From: Candidatus Solibacter sp.
GTDB lineage: Bacteria > Acidobacteriota > Terriglobia > Bryobacterales > Bryobacteraceae
Assembly (NCBI GenBank): GCA_017883345.1
Contig: JADGNT010000229.1
Span: 1-7,495, forward strand
Length of the DNA stretch: 7,495 nt
Reading direction: 5' to 3'
The notes under the pieces are model-generated. The model was given only the letters and a program-made list of their open reading frames with translations, searched no databases and had not been told where the DNA came from. A program made the translations under genes and the position numbers. How positions within the stretch are numbered: position 1 is the first letter of the stretch; every line of letters starts with the position of its first letter. Below, piece after piece: positions 6,110 to 7,495 of this stretch.

Positions 6110-6433
6110 ATGGAAATCGACCGCAACGCCACCGCGACAAAAGGCGACCTGCAAGATCTGAAAGACGAGATCCTTACCACGACCAAGGGCGACCTGCAAG
6201 GTCTAAGAGACGAGCTGAAGGGCGACATCCAGGGCCTTAGAGACGAGCTCCTTGAGGCATTCAGGGACAGCCAAACCGAGATGCTCAGAGCATTCTATAG
6301 TTTTGCTCAATCCGCTGACGTCAAGTTCAAGGAAACGGAACTGGACGACATCATGCTCCGCCAGCGCCTCACCGCCGTGGAATCTCGCCTCACGGAAGTC
6401 GAAAAGCGGCTCCATCTGCCGCCGGCAGCCTAA
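6110..6433 (+). CDS. Small coiled-coil protein with 11-residue repeats
   Basis: A 107-residue, highly charged, almost wholly helical protein with no signal peptide or membrane segment. Residues 11-47 hold three copies of an 11-residue unit, K-G-D-(L/I)-Q-(D/G)-L-(K/R)-D-E-(I/L), at 11-21, 26-36 and 37-47; LTTT separates the first two, and the last two abut. An 11-residue period is typical of hendecad coiled coils. The second half, DSQTEMLRAFYSFAQSAD (53-70) and RLTAVESRLTEVEKRL (86-101), looks like a separate conserved segment ending in a heptad coiled coil. Proteins of this general build occur as small hypothetical proteins in several phyla (from memory, no search run). The function is unknown; self-assembly is the obvious inference. 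It has a good ribosome site and lies between two genes on the same strand. Confidence 0.8.
   Translation: MEIDRNATATKGDLQDLKDEILTTTKGDLQGLRDELKGDIQGLRDELLEAFRDSQTEMLRAFYSFAQSADVKFKETELDDIMLRQRLTAVESRLTEVEKRLHLPPAA
6140..6250 (+). repeat. Intragenic 33-base repeat, three copies
   Basis: Copies at 6140-6172, 6185-6217 and 6218-6250 encode the 11-residue units of the small coiled-coil protein. Copies 2 and 3 are directly tandem, and a 12-base spacer separates copies 1 and 2. All three share A-A-(A/G)-GGCGAC at the start and GACGAG near the end. Most differences are at third positions or exchange similar residues (Leu/Ile, Lys/Arg), so the repeat has diverged under protein-level constraint. Confidence 0.85.
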
Positions 6434-6481
6434 TCCTTGCCCGGCCCCGATTGTAGTATCGTGTCTCATGAGGTCAGAGGG

Positions 6482-7495
6482 ATGAGCTTCACCAGACGGC
6501 AATTGGGGGGACTGGCGTTGGGAGCGCTGGCGGCGCGGGCGCAGCAGGGCGAGCGCAAAATCGGGTACGCCATGGTGGGGCTAGGGCGCATCTCGATGCA
6601 GCATCTGGCGCCTGGTTTGAAGGCGTCGAAGACGGCGCGAGTGACGGCGCTGGTCAGCGGGCACCGCGAAAAAGCCGAGAAGATGGCGGCGGAGTACGGC
6701 ATCCCGGCGAAGAACATCTACAGTTACCAGAACTACGACGCGATCGCGGAGAACAAGGATATCGACGCGGTGTACGTGGCGCTGCCCAACAGCATGCACG
6801 CCGAGTACACCATCCGAGCGGCGAAGGCGGGCAAGCATGTGCTGTGCGAGAAGCCGATGGCGACCACGGTGGCCGATGCGCAGGCCATGATCGACGCCTG
6901 CCGGCAGGCGAATCGCCAGCTCATGATCGCCTACCGCTGCCAGTTCGAGCCGACCACGTTGCGCGCCAGGGAGCTGGTGAGGAGTGGCAAGTTGGGCAAG
7001 ATTCAGGCCATCGAGAGCGCCAACGGGTTCAACATCCGCGCCGGCGAATGGCGGCTGAATATGAAGCTGGCGGGCGGCGGTCCGCTGATGGACATGGGGA
7101 TATATTCGCTGAATGCGTGCCGCTTTCTGACCGGCGAGGAGCCCGCGAATATCCAGGCGAGCTGGAGCGTGGTGGATCAAGACGGCCGCTTCAACGAGGT
7201 GGAAGAGAATCTGGCGTGGACCATGAAGTTCCCCTCGGGCACGGTGGCAAGCTGCAATACCACCTACGGCGCGGATATGCCGGGGTTCTATCGGGTACAC
7301 GGGTCGAAGGGCATAATGCACGTGGAGCCGGCGTTCGGGTACGAGGGGCTGCGGCTGATGGCGCGGGTTCAAGGGGAGCCGGCGATCGACGAGCCGAACC
7401 TGCAGAAGGACCCGCTGCAGTTCACGCGCGAGGCGGATCATCTGGCGGAGTCCATCCTGCGCGGGGGTGAGCTGCGGGCTTCCGGCGAGGAGGGG
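6482..7495 (+). CDS. Tat-exported Gfo/Idh/MocA oxidoreductase, glucose-fructose oxidoreductase-like, 3' end missing
   Basis: The frame is open for 338 codons from ATG 6482 to the right edge. The N-terminus is a Tat-type signal: T4-R5-R6-Q7-L8 followed by a weakly hydrophobic Gly/Ala/Leu stretch to about residue 20. The Rossmann motif is AMVGLGRIS (30-38), with LVSG at 57-60; then LCEKPMATTVADAQAMIDAC (121-140) with the family lysine Lys124, YRCQFEP, GGGPLMDMGIYSLN (199-212) with Asp204 and Tyr208, and EEPANIQA. From memory these segments track Zymomonas mobilis glucose-fructose oxidoreductase closely, including its catalytic Lys/Asp/Tyr and the Ser after the second strand (Ser59 here) linked to NADP binding. 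Likely role: periplasmic sugar oxidoreductase using NADP(H). The long arm that precedes the Rossmann fold in the Zymomonas enzyme is absent. A TGAGG at 6469-6473, eight bases upstream, supports the start. By family length about 35-40 residues are cut off. Confidence 0.92.
   Translation, partial: MSFTRRQLGGLALGALAARAQQGERKIGYAMVGLGRISMQHLAPGLKASKTARVTALVSGHREKAEKMAAEYGIPAKNIYSYQNYDAIAENKDIDAVYVALPNSMHAEYTIRAAKAGKHVLCEKPMATTVADAQAMIDACRQANRQLMIAYRCQFEPTTLRARELVRSGKLGKIQAIESANGFNIRAGEWRLNMKLAGGGPLMDMGIYSLNACRFLTGEEPANIQASWSVVDQDGRFNEVEENLAWTMKFPSGTVASCNTTYGADMPGFYRVHGSKGIMHVEPAFGYEGLRLMARVQGEPAIDEPNLQKDPLQFTREADHLAESILRGGELRASGEEG

Noticed and set aside
6581..7441. 286-residue minus-strand open frame opposite the oxidoreductase
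   Set aside because: His/Arg/Leu-rich shadow; the plus strand shows a Tat signal and glucose-fructose oxidoreductase motifs in an uninterrupted frame.
6884..7495. Possible frameshift or decay in the oxidoreductase near the window edge
   Set aside because: Codon-by-codon reading from 6482 to 7495 shows no stop and keeps family motifs to the last residues (SGEEG), so the gene is intact as far as it can be seen.
1..7495. Defence island, mobile element, CRISPR array or prophage
   Set aside because: No direct-repeat array, transposase, integrase, nuclease, methylase or phage structural gene is present; the gene content is enzymes and envelope proteins.

Overview
The window is high-GC bacterial DNA with tightly packed genes. 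It looks like an acidobacterium of the Solibacter/Bryobacter type. That placement is an inference from three things: the style of the secreted hypothetical proteins, a large TolC-family protein with a long N-terminal extension, and a Tat-exported Gfo/Idh/MocA oxidoreductase. No rRNA or other marker gene is present to confirm it.

Layout. (1) 1-278, minus: 5' part of a lipoprotein gene that starts with TTG and runs off the left edge. (2) 377-1321, plus: a D-isomer-specific 2-hydroxyacid dehydrogenase, divergent from the lipoprotein and followed by a strong hairpin at 1322-1351. (3) A minus-strand run of three genes, read right to left: a TolC-family outer-membrane protein (3211-5172), a DUF1015 protein with a TTG start (1899-3140), and a small secreted protein (1404-1832). 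The tolC-DUF1015 gap of about 70 bases is filled with inverted repeats. (4) A plus-strand run to the right edge: a secreted coiled-coil protein (5299-6069), a small coiled-coil protein built on 11-residue repeats (6110-6433), and a Tat-signal oxidoreductase close to glucose-fructose oxidoreductase (6482 to the edge, C-terminus missing).

The window reads as ordinary core or envelope gene content. Secretion is the common thread: five of the eight products carry export signals (lipoprotein, three Sec-type signals, one Tat-type signal). The genes do not form one obvious pathway. I see no tRNA, rRNA, CRISPR array, insertion sequence, integrase, toxin-antitoxin pair or defence system. Two genes here are easy to miss because they touch the window edge: the left lipoprotein and the right oxidoreductase. 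The most unusual non-coding signal is the pair of hairpins at 3163-3196, whose stems differ by a compensatory A/T swap.
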